Shown: positions 16,664 to 26,576 of the stretch, piece by piece
How the letters are laid out: each line of letters begins with the position of its first letter
Numbering within the stretch: position 1 is the stretch's first letter
Source: an uncultured Bacteroidales bacterium
GTDB lineage: Bacteria > Bacteroidota > Bacteroidia > Bacteroidales > P3
NCBI GenBank assembly: GCA_944320465.1
Contig: CALUHO010000024.1
Location: forward strand, 1 to 47,963
Direction: 5' to 3'
Length of the DNA: 47,963 bases
Notes under the pieces: generated by a model
Databases searched by the model: none
Seen by the model: only the letters and a program-made list of their open reading frames with translations
Told to the model about the DNA's origin: nothing
Made by a program: the position numbers and the translations under genes

Positions 16664-18433
16664 ATGAAAAGGAAAGGTAGAACCATCGGTATCTTTATCT
16701 GTGCTTCCGTATTGTTTTTCAACACACTGGCTGCACAGACCGCCTGTTTTCCTTGGAAGCCAGTCCATCCGGCCTTCGACTCCTTGGCCTCCCTCCTCGA
16801 CACGGCAGCCGGCTACAACCAAGAGGAACGGGAATCCATCTTAAAGGAACTGGAAACCATATCCTTGAACCAGAACAACGCCATTTTGAACATCCGCTAC
16901 CGCTATTGGAACGCCAGCCTGCACGGAGATGAATGGAACACTACGCAAAATGAAAATGCACGAAATAACTATTTAACAGAAACACTGTCTTATACAGATA
17001 GCATCAACTACGATTACGACTATGCCCGCATCGTCTTCCTGATGCACAACACCCCCAACTCCACGCCCAACTACCTGACCCAATACCAACAACTGTCGGC
17101 CCTGATTCCCATCTTCCAGAAATACAAAGATTTGCTTTACGAAGGCAATTGCTACCGCTACTTGGGCATCCTGTTCGCGGAACTCTCCCAATACGAGCAA
17201 GCCCTTGCCTATTTCGACAAGGCGGATGCCTGCTATCGCGAAACCAAGGCGCAACGAGCCCTCACCACCAATGCGACCAACCGGGCCGTCCTGCTCTACT
17301 ACATGGGCCTGCGGGATTCCTCCATCGCGCTTTTCCAAGAGCTGCTGAACGACAGCCTGATCCAGCAACGCCCCCAGACCGTTATCAGCATCTATATCAA
17401 CCTCTCCTTGGTAACCCTTTCCGATGCCGAACGCCGGGCCTACGAGGACTCGGCCTTCCATTTGATCCAAAGATATCCGGAAGCCGCCGGGAGCGAATAC
17501 AGGAACGCCCTCCTGGTCAACATGGCCCACCGCTACCAAACCAGCGGGAAACACGATTCAGCCATCCTCTTGCTCAAGAAGGCCTTGGCACATGCCCAGG
17601 AAGAAAACCTCCAAAACATCATGCTGCCCACGTTTTCCGGCCTGTCCGCCTCCTATGCGGCCCAAGGCAAATACGATTCCGCCTATTACTACATGGTACG
17701 CTTCCAAGGCTTGCAGGATTCGGTCAAAGGAGCCGGGACCATCAACGAAATCAACCGCAAGGAAACCGGCATGGCCATCAACGAGTACCAGAACCGGCTA
17801 TCGGTCCAGGAACAAAAAATGACACTCCAGAAAAAACTCACGGCCTTTGTCACGGTCAGCATCACCCTGCTGGCCGTCATCCTGCTGGTCATCCTCCTCT
17901 TCTTGCGGCAAAAGAAAAAACTGGCGGAGGCTTCCTTGCAGAACAAGGAGCTGCACAACCAAAGGCTTCAACAGGAAATCGACTACCAGAACCGGGAACT
18001 GAGTTCCAACATGCTTATCTTGAGCGAAAACAGAAAATTCCTCCAGCAAGTGCTGCTGCAACTTGAAAAGATGCGGAGCAAAGGGGAATTGAACAATCCG
18101 GCCGAACTGGAACTGCGGAAGCTCATCACGAACCATATCCAGAGCGAGAACGAATGGGAGTCCTTCAAAATCCACTTCGAGAAAGTGCATCCGGACTTCT
18201 TCAACCGGCTCAAGGAAAACCACCCCAACCTGACCACCAACGACCTCAAGCTTTGCGCCTATATCCGCATCGGTCTGAACATAAAGCAAATCGCCCAAAT
18301 GACAGCCGTCCTTCCCGCCACGATAAAAACCAACCGCTACCTGCTCAAAAAGAAATTGCAACTGGAAGAAGACTGTTCTTTGGACAATTACATTGCCGGC
18401 ATCGGGCAAGGGGGCAGTGCGAACCCGCTATAA
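16664..18433 (+). CDS. Membrane-bound TPR sensor with C-terminal LuxR-like HTH (regulator 1)
   Basis: This 589-residue protein has a signal peptide/N-terminal anchor (MKRKGRTIGIFICASVLFFN, cleavage likely near LAAQ). A TPR-type helical array follows (about 60-370; YRYLGILFAELSQYEQALAYF is a typical repeat). There is one transmembrane helix at about 391-413 (TLLAVILLVILLFL) followed by basic residues, then a coiled coil. The C-terminal helix-turn-helix is at about 522-570 (LKLCAYIRIGLNIKQIAQM, TIKTNRYLLKKKL). The architecture implies a periplasmic TPR domain and a cytoplasmic DNA-binding domain: a one-component transmembrane regulator. It is divergent from the adhesin gene at 16164 and ends only 24 bp from the convergent broken protease gene. 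Control of the neighbouring cargo is inference. Confidence 0.9.
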   Translation: MKRKGRTIGIFICASVLFFNTLAAQTACFPWKPVHPAFDSLASLLDTAAGYNQEERESILKELETISLNQNNAILNIRYRYWNASLHGDEWNTTQNENARNNYLTETLSYTDSINYDYDYARIVFLMHNTPNSTPNYLTQYQQLSALIPIFQKYKDLLYEGNCYRYLGILFAELSQYEQALAYFDKADACYRETKAQRALTTNATNRAVLLYYMGLRDSSIALFQELLNDSLIQQRPQTVISIYINLSLVTLSDAERRAYEDSAFHLIQRYPEAAGSEYRNALLVNMAHRYQTSGKHDSAILLLKKALAHAQEENLQNIMLPTFSGLSASYAAQGKYDSAYYYMVRFQGLQDSVKGAGTINEINRKETGMAINEYQNRLSVQEQKMTLQKKLTAFVTVSITLLAVILLVILLFLRQKKKLAEASLQNKELHNQRLQQEIDYQNRELSSNMLILSENRKFLQQVLLQLEKMRSKGELNNPAELELRKLITNHIQSENEWESFKIHFEKVHPDFFNRLKENHPNLTTNDLKLCAYIRIGLNIKQIAQMTAVLPATIKTNRYLLKKKLQLEEDCSLDNYIAGIGQGGSANPL

Positions 18434-18457
18434 GGCGGCGGCACACTACAAGCCCCC

Positions 18458-21248
18458 TCAACGCCCCGTCTTGACCACTTTCAAAACCTGGCGCCCTGCC
18501 TTGCCTTCCAAGCACACAAAGTACAAGCCCTCCGGCAAAACCTCCAAGGAGAGCTCCAGACCGGCATCCCCCGGGTTCAAAAGCCTTTCCATGAGTTTCC
18601 TGCCCCAAAGGTCGTAGCAAAGGACTCGATCGAACGAATGCCCCGCGAAACCAAGCCTGAGCACGTCCCGTACCGGGTTGTTGTATAGCACGGGAGCCTG
18701 CCCCTGCCGTTCCGCCACCGAAACCGGGCCGGCATCGCTTATCCGGACCCGATCCACGGCCACACCACCGCCCCCATTGGAAATCCCTTCAAAGGCAATG
18801 AAATACTCTTCCGTAGGCATAGGAAGGGAAAGCGTGTCTTCCTGCCAGGCGGATATATTCCTGCTGAAAAGAGCAATCTCTTCCCACTCCGCCTGCACGG
18901 AGGTCCGGATCAGAACCCTCAACCGATCCTGGCCCGAAGTGCTGAGGGGCTGCGCATGGCTGAACATCAAACAGGGACTTTCCATGGAGGAAAGATCCAA
19001 GGGCGGCGAAACCAGCAAAGTCCGCCATCCTCTCTGGAAGGACTGAGCCCTGAAGACGGCATTGTACTCGCCTTCGGCAGGCTGCTGGATAGCAGCCCTC
19101 GGGACACCCATGCCGTAATAGTACTGCCATTCAGCATCCCCTGTCTCCAAAATCCGCGACCAGCAATCCGGCATCGCGCCCGCTTCAAAACCTTCCTGCC
19201 AGGGAAATTCCGAAACCAGGCCGCAGGCGACATGGAGCGTCCGATGGAATACGTAGTCGCAGCACGCATCAGAAACCACACGGACCTGGAAATCGAACAG
19301 CCCGGCCTCTTCCGGCACTCCCGCCAGCAGGCCGTCCTCGCCCAGACTCAATCCTTGCGGCAAACGTCCCCCGGCATGCTCAAAGCGGTAAACCGCATCC
19401 GGACCCTGGATCCGGAAATCGCAGCGGTAGTTTTCCTCCAGCGCGGCCGGCTCCAGAATTTCCGGTTCCAGCTGCAATTCGGGACAAGCGTCCCCGAAAA
19501 GCCGGACTTTCACCTTGTCGCTCCCCTCCGAACAGGCATAAACCCAGGCCGTGTCCCGGCCCGGAGAAACCGGCGCATAACGGACATGCACCATGCCGGA
19601 CCCGCTTTCCGCCATCTCCAAAACGGCTTCCATTGCCCAAATTTCCCCGTCGGCGGAAATCTCGAAAGCAGCTGTAGTCCACAAGGAAACCGGAGCGCGC
19701 AGATTGGTTCCGGAAAGGGAAAAGGTATCCGCCGGAGAAGGGCCGGGAAGCTCCTCGACCCGGAAAGTCCCCAAGGAAGAACGGCTCAGCTGCAAATCCG
19801 GAATCGTAGGATCCGCAAAGATACCTTCCAGCACCTCCGCTCCCGAACCTATGGGGTCCAGCCAAGGGGCAAAACGGGAAGAGGAATCCGTGCCGTAATG
19901 ATCCCAATGGTGGCTCAAACGACCGTAATAGCCATGACCGTCCGTATTGGCGCAGGAACAGTCCCCTCCGGTCAAAGTCCCTATCAGAAGATGGCCTCGT
20001 TCCTGAGACCGGATCCCGACGAACCGCCCTCGATAATCGAGCGGCCGTTCTCGGTATAAGCGTAATCCACCTGGAAATGGGCATCCGCATCCCCTTGCCC
20101 GCTCGATGCCGACCAAGTAGCCACCGCCATGTCAACGGCTTTGGAAATCTTCTTCAAATCCCCCTGAGGATGATGGATATTGGTTCCCGACAAATCTTCA
20201 GGAAGTTGTTCGCGGCGGTCCCAGCCGCTGTAATAGACACCCCAGGAACGCGGTATGTCGCTTGCCAGTTCCAGCAACAGGCCGTCGGATTCGCCCACCG
20301 AGCGGGTCCCGGCCCGGAAATAAGCCCCGGTCAAGGTCTTGCTTTCCAAGGGCTGCGCGTCCTCGCAGGCCGGAGCTTCGTAGTCGAAAATGAACTGCCA
20401 TTGGCTGAAATCGACGTTCTCCGGTTCCTGCCCTGAAAGACAATGGTAGGCCGTGGCCACATAGGGCGTCATGTCCTGGGCCGTGTTGTTCATGACCGTA
20501 CCCGTACACAGCGACCAGGCATTGCCCACCAGCATCAGCATCTTGCAGACCGACTTCTTGTCCACCTGCCAATCCGCCCCTTCCTCGCAATTGACATTGA
20601 TCATGCACCAGCTCGACACGGCTTTGCTTTCCTCGACCGGCATGCCGGGAAGATAGCGAACACTGATTTTGTTGAAACAGAACCCGATGCCGTCGATGCT
20701 GAAACGGGTCCGCGCCAAGGTTTCCGCCAAGGGAAGCCCGGCTTCCACAACCAACTCGAAACAAATCTCATCCCCGGCCAGCATCTCGGTCGAAAAACGC
20801 CCCTGCCCCGGATTGCTGGCCCGGGTGTAAGCGCCCAGAACCCGGCTCCGATTCCCGTCGTAGACGAAAAGAGAAACGCCTTCGGGCAAGACGAATGCAT
20901 GATAGGAAGCCAAAAGAGCCAAAGCACCGGGAACTTCCAGATGCAAGCGCCAGATATGGGTGCCATCGGGAAGAGAATCCCATCGGCCTGCGTTCTCCAA
21001 AGTATAATAGACGGGTATTTGCTCGGCCACCTTGGGCGGCATTCCCAAGCGTTCCGCCTCAGCCTCCTCTTGCAGAAGCTGTTCCACGTCCAAAGCATGC
21101 TCCACGACCTGCACAGGTGGGTTCTTCAAGGATTTTCCTTGCCAGGCCTGGAAAGAAGGCGGCGTACCGCCAAAACCGATTGGGGCTTTTACCCCATCAA
21201 AGAAAGCAGGCAACCTGCCACTACCAAAAACGACCTTACCTTTTCCAT
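18458..21248 (-). pseudogene. Trypsin-like T9SS protease paralog with two single-base deletions
   Basis: This is the paralog of the protease at 8656-11451. The signal peptide frame starts at ATG 21248 (MEKVRSFLVVAGCLLSLMG) and hits a stop at 21191-21189, straight after a G4 run (21195-21192). One extra G would join it to VKAPIGFGGTPPSFQ, matching the sister's LKAQINFGGTPPSF. The middle frame carries His (TAYHC), Asp (ESDGLLLEL) and Ser (EGGSSGSG) motifs, then terminates at 19984. The C-terminal part (He_PIG-like, anchor-J and T9SS domains) is open in another frame down to 18458. Between the GSG motif and the conserved His (H-L-L-I-G-T-L) there are 14 nt (20007-19994) where the sister has 15. 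Restoring one base at each place gives 930 aa against 931 in the sister. The rest is well conserved, so the lesions are recent or are sequencing errors. Confidence 0.88.
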
Positions 21249-21410
21249 ATCATTCCGGATTAATCTGACCTATTAACGGGCCGAAGCCGAGGGCAGAGGC
21301 GGTGGTCATGACGGGCAATCTGCTGCGTTGCATCCCACCCATTCCGACAAACCGCCGAAGATGATATCAAAAGCTTTATTTTGAAACAGCTTCCATGCCA
21401 AAGCGAATCC

Positions 21411-21433
21411 ATATTTGCCCTATCGGCAAATAT
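21411..21433. promoter_or_regulatory. 9-bp dyad upstream of broken protease
   Basis: ATATTTGCC (21411-21419) and GGCAAATAT (21425-21433) form a perfect 9-bp inverted repeat around CTATC. It lies between the candidate minus-strand -7 elements and the protease start. It could be an operator or a 5' UTR hairpin; no T-tract follows. Confidence 0.45.
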
Positions 21434-21579
21434 CCGCAAAGGCAGAAAATACCGGCAAGACTTTCAAGTACAAAACTACGTCATTCCGCAGGCAAAACCT
21501 ACGTCAAAGCTACGGCAATTAAAAATAACCGGATAAAAATCAATTATTTAAACAAACACACAAGAAAGCTGGAAATGGG

Positions 21580-21606
21580 AAAAGCCGATCCGTTGCCGGA
21601 CCGGCT
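21580..21606 (-). terminator. Second terminator after LRR gene (GCAA tetraloop)
   Basis: On the minus strand the arm AGCCGGTCCG (21606-21597) pairs with CGGATCGGCT (21592-21583) over 10 bp with one G-U pair. The loop is GCAA, of the stable GNRA class, and TTTT follows. It is the backup of the terminator 12 bp upstream on the same strand. Confidence 0.75.
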
Positions 21607-21617
21607 CACAACCAACC

Positions 21618-21672
21618 AAAAACCAAGCGGGGCTGCCCGGCAGGAAAATACCGAAGTCCCTTCGCCCCGCTT
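21618..21672 (-). terminator. First terminator after LRR gene
   Basis: A perfect 9-bp stem, AAGCGGGGC (21672-21664) with GCCCCGCTT (21633-21625), is followed on the minus strand by GG and TTTTT (21622-21618). The loop is long (30 nt). It lies 28 bp after the LRR stop codon. Confidence 0.75.
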
Positions 21673-21699
21673 GATCCGAGCTGTATTCCAGACAGTTTT

Positions 21700-24600
21700 T
21701 TAACGTTTCACCACCTTTTTCCGAAGCAAACCGTCCACATCGAGGAAATACATGCCGGCAGGATAGTTTTCCATATCGATTTGGTGTTCCGGACCACCCT
21801 CTTCACACTGGTAAATCACACGCCCGTTCATGTCGAACAAACGGATGGTACCGATGGCACAGGAAGCGGAAACATGCAGTTCGTCCGTCACCGGGTTCGG
21901 GTAAACGGCAACTTCCAGCTTGTCGGCTTCCGCATTGGAAGACGCTTCCACCACATCCACATAATATTCCATCGTCAAAACACAACGATATATGTTGTCA
22001 CTCGTAATAAGGCAACGGTAGCGCCTCCCCTCGGCATCCTTGTCGAACACAAAGATTCCGGTCTCATCCACGGTGATGACATCATCGGTCGCGACCCATT
22101 CCGAACCCGACTGGATTTGCCATTCATAGTATGAATGCGTGCCATCTGCGGCTAACATGTATTCCGAAGAGATATCCAAGGTCCCGTTCACCGGAATCGT
22201 CCCCAAATCCACGGTATCCTGAGGCGCAAAATAATAGTCTTTTCTTGTAAAATCAAATGGTATCGTCGAAAATGTCAATTCATTATAACGAATATCGATT
22301 TCTTCGATGACCAAATCCGTCAACAGGATTTTTTCCAAGATGTTATGATCCAAGTGGACATCATATATCTGTTTGTTCGGACGCAAGTCGAAATAATCGA
22401 ATTCGTTGTAAGATGCATACAAATCCGTCAAGTTCACATTCTTGCTCAAATCCAATTCACTCATCCCGTTCCCGGTGACATGCAATGCCCGTAATGAGAC
22501 ACAAGTCGTAACATCCAAGCTTTCAAGTTGATTCCCCTGCAAGAGCAAGGCAATCAAGGAATCACAGCCCGTCAGGTTTACATCCGTCAACAGGTTGTTA
22601 TATGCCGTCAAAGTGCGCAAATGGTGCTTCCCGCTCACATCCAAAGTACGAAGCTTGTTTCTGGAACAGTTCAAATACCCCAATCTCTCCAACTTAGCCA
22701 AATCCAACTCGGTCAATTCATTGTTATCACAAGTCAACCATTCCAACTTGGTGGAATTGGACACATCCAGCTTTGTCAAACCCAAGGAATACGCATCGAG
22801 TTCCACCAATTCCGTGCAATGAGGCAAAAGAAGCTCGCCTGTCACCGGATATTTCCCGCCCATCAAACACATCATCCGTAAACGCTTCTCTTGCTTACCG
22901 TTTTCCTCCACGTAAGTCCAACCCAAACGCTCGTTCTTGGTCAATCGGACCAGCCATTTCCCGGAAGTGTTCCAAGAAGCCGTGTCGGAAGGTTGCAGCC
23001 TTGCTGCTATCGCGTTCGTGCTGCCCTCTATCGCGCTAGGCTGACGGAGGAAACTCCGAAGGTCTGCCAACTCGTCCGCATTATATTCATCCAAAGTTTC
23101 TTCCAAGATGATGTCGAAGGTAATAGTCAGGCCTGGATACTTCCCGTTGGTCATTTTACAACGCAAATCTGTCCCGCTCAGATATTTGTCTATCGTGAAC
23201 TTTCCTGTCCCGTCATTGACCATGTAATCATCCACGCCTACTTTCTCCCCAGTAGTGACATCGAACCAGGCATAGTCGGTCTTCACCGCCTCTTCTCCAG
23301 GGAAAACCACGCTGTTGTACAAACTCAAATCGATTCCTTCCGTATACAAAATCGTTTCCCCTGTCAAACCTGCTTGTGGCGCATAGTTATAAGATGCGAT
23401 AGCCTGCTTTGGCAAGGTGGCGAATGTCAAAGAATTTCCACCGCAATCCAGCATTATCAAACCTTGGCTCGCCCCCACATTCAACTCTTTCAAATGGTTG
23501 TCCGAGACGTTCAAGGTCTGCAAAGCCGTACACCCGGCCAAATCGATTGTTTCCAATTTGTTGTTATGCAAGTACAAGGTTGTCAATGCCGTTTTGTTCG
23601 AGGCATCGAATGCTTGCAGTTTGTTATTGAAAGCCTGCACAAAAACCAATGCTTCGCAGAAAGCCACATCCAATTCCTGCAAGGCACAATTCTGTACATA
23701 AAGTCGTTGCAAAGCCTTACAGCCCTGGAGATTCAACTCTTCGCACTGGAAATTATTATACATACGCAGTTCTGCCAAGGCTTCCGCGCCCGAAAGGTTC
23801 AGCGAAACCAAATCATTGTCGTATACATGAACTATTTCCAAGGCATCGAAACCCGATAAATCCAGATTTCCCGCAAGCCCCTTGTCGGCCCAGCTGATTT
23901 CCACCACCTTGTATTCATTGCCGAACACGGCCCATTCCATACCCTCAACATCTGCGACCCAGGTACTGTTCTCCGTCCAGTCCGCCGTATCCGCCACAGC
24001 CAAACCCAACTCGGCAAAATTCCCGTCCTGACGCAAGAAAGCCCGCAACTTCGCCAACTCTTTTTCCGAATAAACCGGTTCCACATAATGGTTCACGAAT
24101 ACATCCGCGCAAAGCCTAAGCTGGGAAGCCGGTGTTTCACCCCAATAGGCCTCGTTGGTCATATAAACCCGCAGATTCTTGCCGCACAAGGATGTATCGG
24201 GAATGAAAAGTCCGTCCCTGTTCGTCAAAGCCGTGGTCTCGGTTTCCCCTTGCGCGGTGACTATCACCCAACGGTATTCCGTGACTGTACTTGACCCGTT
24301 CACGACCACTTCGTTTTCGGAACGCAGGTCGATGCCGTCCGAATAATCGACACGACCCAAGTCGATTTCCTTTTGGGGAGCCATTTCAAACAAGTCCGCG
24401 TTCACTTTGGGCAAGGTGGAAAAACGCAAGGCATTGTCTTGGCAACGGATCTTCTGCAAAGCCGGGCAATCATCCAAAGCCAAGGCAGTCAGGGCATTGT
24501 CCGAAACATCGAGGCTGTCCAATTGGGCAAAGCCTGGAAGGTCGAGATTCCCAGCCAAACCTTTCCCGCTCCAATCAATTGCCGCGATACGTTTTTCCGC

Positions 24601-26289
24601 ATCCAAACCCAAACGCAATCCTTCCACGTTCCAAAGCCAGAGGTTGCTTTCTGCCCATGCCGAGGTATCCACGCCCAAAGCTTCCGCATTGCTCCGTCCG
24701 GCCTCCGCCGATTCCTGGCGAAGGAAAGCCTTCAAAGCCGCCAATTCCTCAGACACATAAATCTCATCCCCTGCCACATACACTTCATAGACTATCGGGA
24801 AAGCCGTATCGTTGACCTGTCCGTTGTTGAACCAGAAAAAAGCATTGGTCATCTTGCAGCGCAAGGTCTTGCCCGCCATCGAGGCATCCATCTGGAAAAC
24901 CCCGGCTGCCGTGGATTCCAATTCCACTTCTTTTTCTTCCATTTCCGCTCCAAGCTCGAACCAGGAATACGTTGTCGCATGGGTCGTATCGCCAAAAGTC
25001 TTGGAGGCTTCCTCGCTCAAATCTATCACCGTTCCGGGTATCACAACCCCACCATTGATTACGGCTTGGGGATAAAAAGCGTAAGTTTCTATTTCATCGG
25101 TAATATAGAACCCTGTCTGGTTTTTCCCTTTTGCCCGAGTCGGCAAGGTCGAAAATCTCAAAGCATTGTTCTCCATAAGCAAAGTCCGCATCTCGGTGGT
25201 ATTCAGATTTGCCAAATCCACCAAGGCATTGTCGGCCGCCTTGAATTCCTGCATTTTTTTCAAATCCTGCAAGCCGGCAATTTCCTTCAAGCCATTTCCC
25301 GAACAATCGAACCTGATCATTTCCGTCATCCCAGAGACATCCAAGGACGACAAACGGTTATTGCTGACATTCAACTCCGTGACGGATGCCAATCCGGACA
25401 AGCCCTCGATAGTCCGCAAGGCATTGTCCTGGCACAGGACTTGGGAGAGCACAGGACTGGCCGGCAATCTCAGATATTCCATCCCGTTGCCATAGCAATG
25501 CAGGAACTTCAAATTCTGGTTAGAACGCAAATCAAGTGTCTTGATGGAGGAATTCATGCAATACACACGTTCCAGTCCTGCCAGGCTCGACAAATCCAAG
25601 GTTTCCAAGGCAGTACAACCCCTGCAATCAATCCAGGTCAAGGAAAGGTTGTTGTAGAAATCGATGTTTCCCAATTGCGCACAATTCTGGCAATACAAAG
25701 CCCCCAACAAAGGATTCCGGGACAAATCGATATCCCGTATCTGCGTGTTGCTCAAATCCAAGGTTCTCAGATTCGGATTTCCCGCAAGATCCAGTTCCAT
25801 CAATGCTGTCTTGGAAACGGTCAATGATTCCAGAGATCCATTCTGGGAAACATCCAAGTCTTGGAGTCCCGTCGAGGCGACAACCAATTGTTTCAGAGCC
25901 GTATTCGAAGAAACATCCACGGACGGAATTCCGGCATTCGAGGAGATATTCACCGTTTCCAGACAGCTTGCATGGGGCATGGAGAAATCTCCCGCCAGAT
26001 TTTTATTGAACCAATTAAGTTGCACAACCCGTTGTTCTCCATCTATCACTTTCCACTGCGCGGAAGCTTTCCAAACCCATTCCGTCGAAGTCTCCCACGT
26101 GGCCGTATCCTCCACCGTTATCCAAAATTGTTCAAAATTGGCTTTGCCTTCCTGCGCGGAAGGTTTTCTCAAAAAGGCCCGGATGTCGGCCAAATCATTT
26201 TCATTGTACGGTTCGTCCTGAGCGTACACTCCCAGAGATGCCAACGATGCCATACAAGCCAGCATCAAAATCTTGAAACTTTTTTTCAT
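21700..26289 (-). CDS. Four-module leucine-rich-repeat T9SS surface protein
   Basis: This is a 1529-residue secreted protein. The signal peptide is residues 1-23 (SLGVYA before Gln24). The body has four large modules starting near residues 28, 508, 737 and 1065. Each opens with the same cap (E/N-x-ELADLRAFLRQ-x-S), then a W-rich segment ending in a GLAGNLDL-like strand. LRRs of the LDLSxNxxL type follow, and each module closes with an Ig-like beta domain (for example LRCKMTNAFFWF). Module 2 has only a couple of LRRs, so it looks collapsed. The C-terminus from about 1455 is a T9SS type A domain (VAVYPNPVTDELHVS; ending RKKVVKR). A strong promoter lies just upstream. It is divergent from TPR/HTH regulator 2. 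Protein-protein or ligand binding at the surface is likely; the partner is unknown. Confidence 0.94.
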   Translation of the reverse strand: MKKSFKILMLACMASLASLGVYAQDEPYNENDLADIRAFLRKPSAQEGKANFEQFWITVEDTATWETSTEWVWKASAQWKVIDGEQRVVQLNWFNKNLAGDFSMPHASCLETVNISSNAGIPSVDVSSNTALKQLVVASTGLQDLDVSQNGSLESLTVSKTALMELDLAGNPNLRTLDLSNTQIRDIDLSRNPLLGALYCQNCAQLGNIDFYNNLSLTWIDCRGCTALETLDLSSLAGLERVYCMNSSIKTLDLRSNQNLKFLHCYGNGMEYLRLPASPVLSQVLCQDNALRTIEGLSGLASVTELNVSNNRLSSLDVSGMTEMIRFDCSGNGLKEIAGLQDLKKMQEFKAADNALVDLANLNTTEMRTLLMENNALRFSTLPTRAKGKNQTGFYITDEIETYAFYPQAVINGGVVIPGTVIDLSEEASKTFGDTTHATTYSWFELGAEMEEKEVELESTAAGVFQMDASMAGKTLRCKMTNAFFWFNNGQVNDTAFPIVYEVYVAGDEIYVSEELAALKAFLRQESAEAGRSNAEALGVDTSAWAESNLWLWNVEGLRLGLDAEKRIAAIDWSGKGLAGNLDLPGFAQLDSLDVSDNALTALALDDCPALQKIRCQDNALRFSTLPKVNADLFEMAPQKEIDLGRVDYSDGIDLRSENEVVVNGSSTVTEYRWVIVTAQGETETTALTNRDGLFIPDTSLCGKNLRVYMTNEAYWGETPASQLRLCADVFVNHYVEPVYSEKELAKLRAFLRQDGNFAELGLAVADTADWTENSTWVADVEGMEWAVFGNEYKVVEISWADKGLAGNLDLSGFDALEIVHVYDNDLVSLNLSGAEALAELRMYNNFQCEELNLQGCKALQRLYVQNCALQELDVAFCEALVFVQAFNNKLQAFDASNKTALTTLYLHNNKLETIDLAGCTALQTLNVSDNHLKELNVGASQGLIMLDCGGNSLTFATLPKQAIASYNYAPQAGLTGETILYTEGIDLSLYNSVVFPGEEAVKTDYAWFDVTTGEKVGVDDYMVNDGTGKFTIDKYLSGTDLRCKMTNGKYPGLTITFDIILEETLDEYNADELADLRSFLRQPSAIEGSTNAIAARLQPSDTASWNTSGKWLVRLTKNERLGWTYVEENGKQEKRLRMMCLMGGKYPVTGELLLPHCTELVELDAYSLGLTKLDVSNSTKLEWLTCDNNELTELDLAKLERLGYLNCSRNKLRTLDVSGKHHLRTLTAYNNLLTDVNLTGCDSLIALLLQGNQLESLDVTTCVSLRALHVTGNGMSELDLSKNVNLTDLYASYNEFDYFDLRPNKQIYDVHLDHNILEKILLTDLVIEEIDIRYNELTFSTIPFDFTRKDYYFAPQDTVDLGTIPVNGTLDISSEYMLAADGTHSYYEWQIQSGSEWVATDDVITVDETGIFVFDKDAEGRRYRCLITSDNIYRCVLTMEYYVDVVEASSNAEADKLEVAVYPNPVTDELHVSASCAIGTIRLFDMNGRVIYQCEEGGPEHQIDMENYPAGMYFLDVDGLLRKKVVKR

Positions 26290-26320
26290 AAGAGATGGTT
26301 TTAATGGTTTTCCAACAGTG

Positions 26321-26352
26321 CAAATTTATGGAGCATACTACGTTTTTTCAAA
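26321..26352 (-). promoter_or_regulatory. Consensus Bacteroidetes promoter of the LRR gene
   Basis: On the minus strand TTTG (26352-26349), 20 bp, TAAATTTG (26328-26321) is a perfect match to the -33/-7 consensus. The -7 ends 31 bp before the ATG at 26289. Confidence 0.88.
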
Positions 26353-26516
26353 TTTCAACCATCTACAAAACATAACGCCAAAAAACAAACCGATACATTA
26401 ATTATAAAATATTTACCAATAAAAATCCATCTCCTCCAATTAAAAAATCCTTTCTTTCCAATCCAAGTCCGAGTACTTTTTTTAACCTGTAAGCCAGAGT
26501 CCGCTTTCCCGATGAT

Positions 26517-26547
26517 TTTGCAATTCCTCCTGCATTCCTTATCTTCG
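26517..26547 (+). promoter_or_regulatory. Promoter of TPR/HTH regulator 2
   Basis: TTTG (26517-26520), 19 bp, TATCTTCG (26540-26547) is one base off the TAnnTTTG consensus. It lies 29 bp before the ATG at 26577. It is back to back with the LRR promoter in the 287-bp divergent region. Confidence 0.75.
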
Positions 26548-26576
26548 GGACCGCGTCCCTCAAAAAAACAACCTCC

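Larger units (their letters stand above)
21249..21699. other. Intergenic region between LRR gene and broken protease (451 bp)
   Basis: Two tandem minus-strand terminators near the LRR stop occupy 21580-21672. The rest is the presumed upstream region of the protease paralog. Two TAnnTTTG-like elements on the minus strand (TAGTTTTG at 21478-21471, TAGCTTTG at 21512-21505) lie 220-265 bp before its ATG, without good -33 partners. The motif TACGTC recurs at 21476-21481 and 21500-21505, and CTACGG follows at 21510-21515. No gene is supported. Confidence 0.5.
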
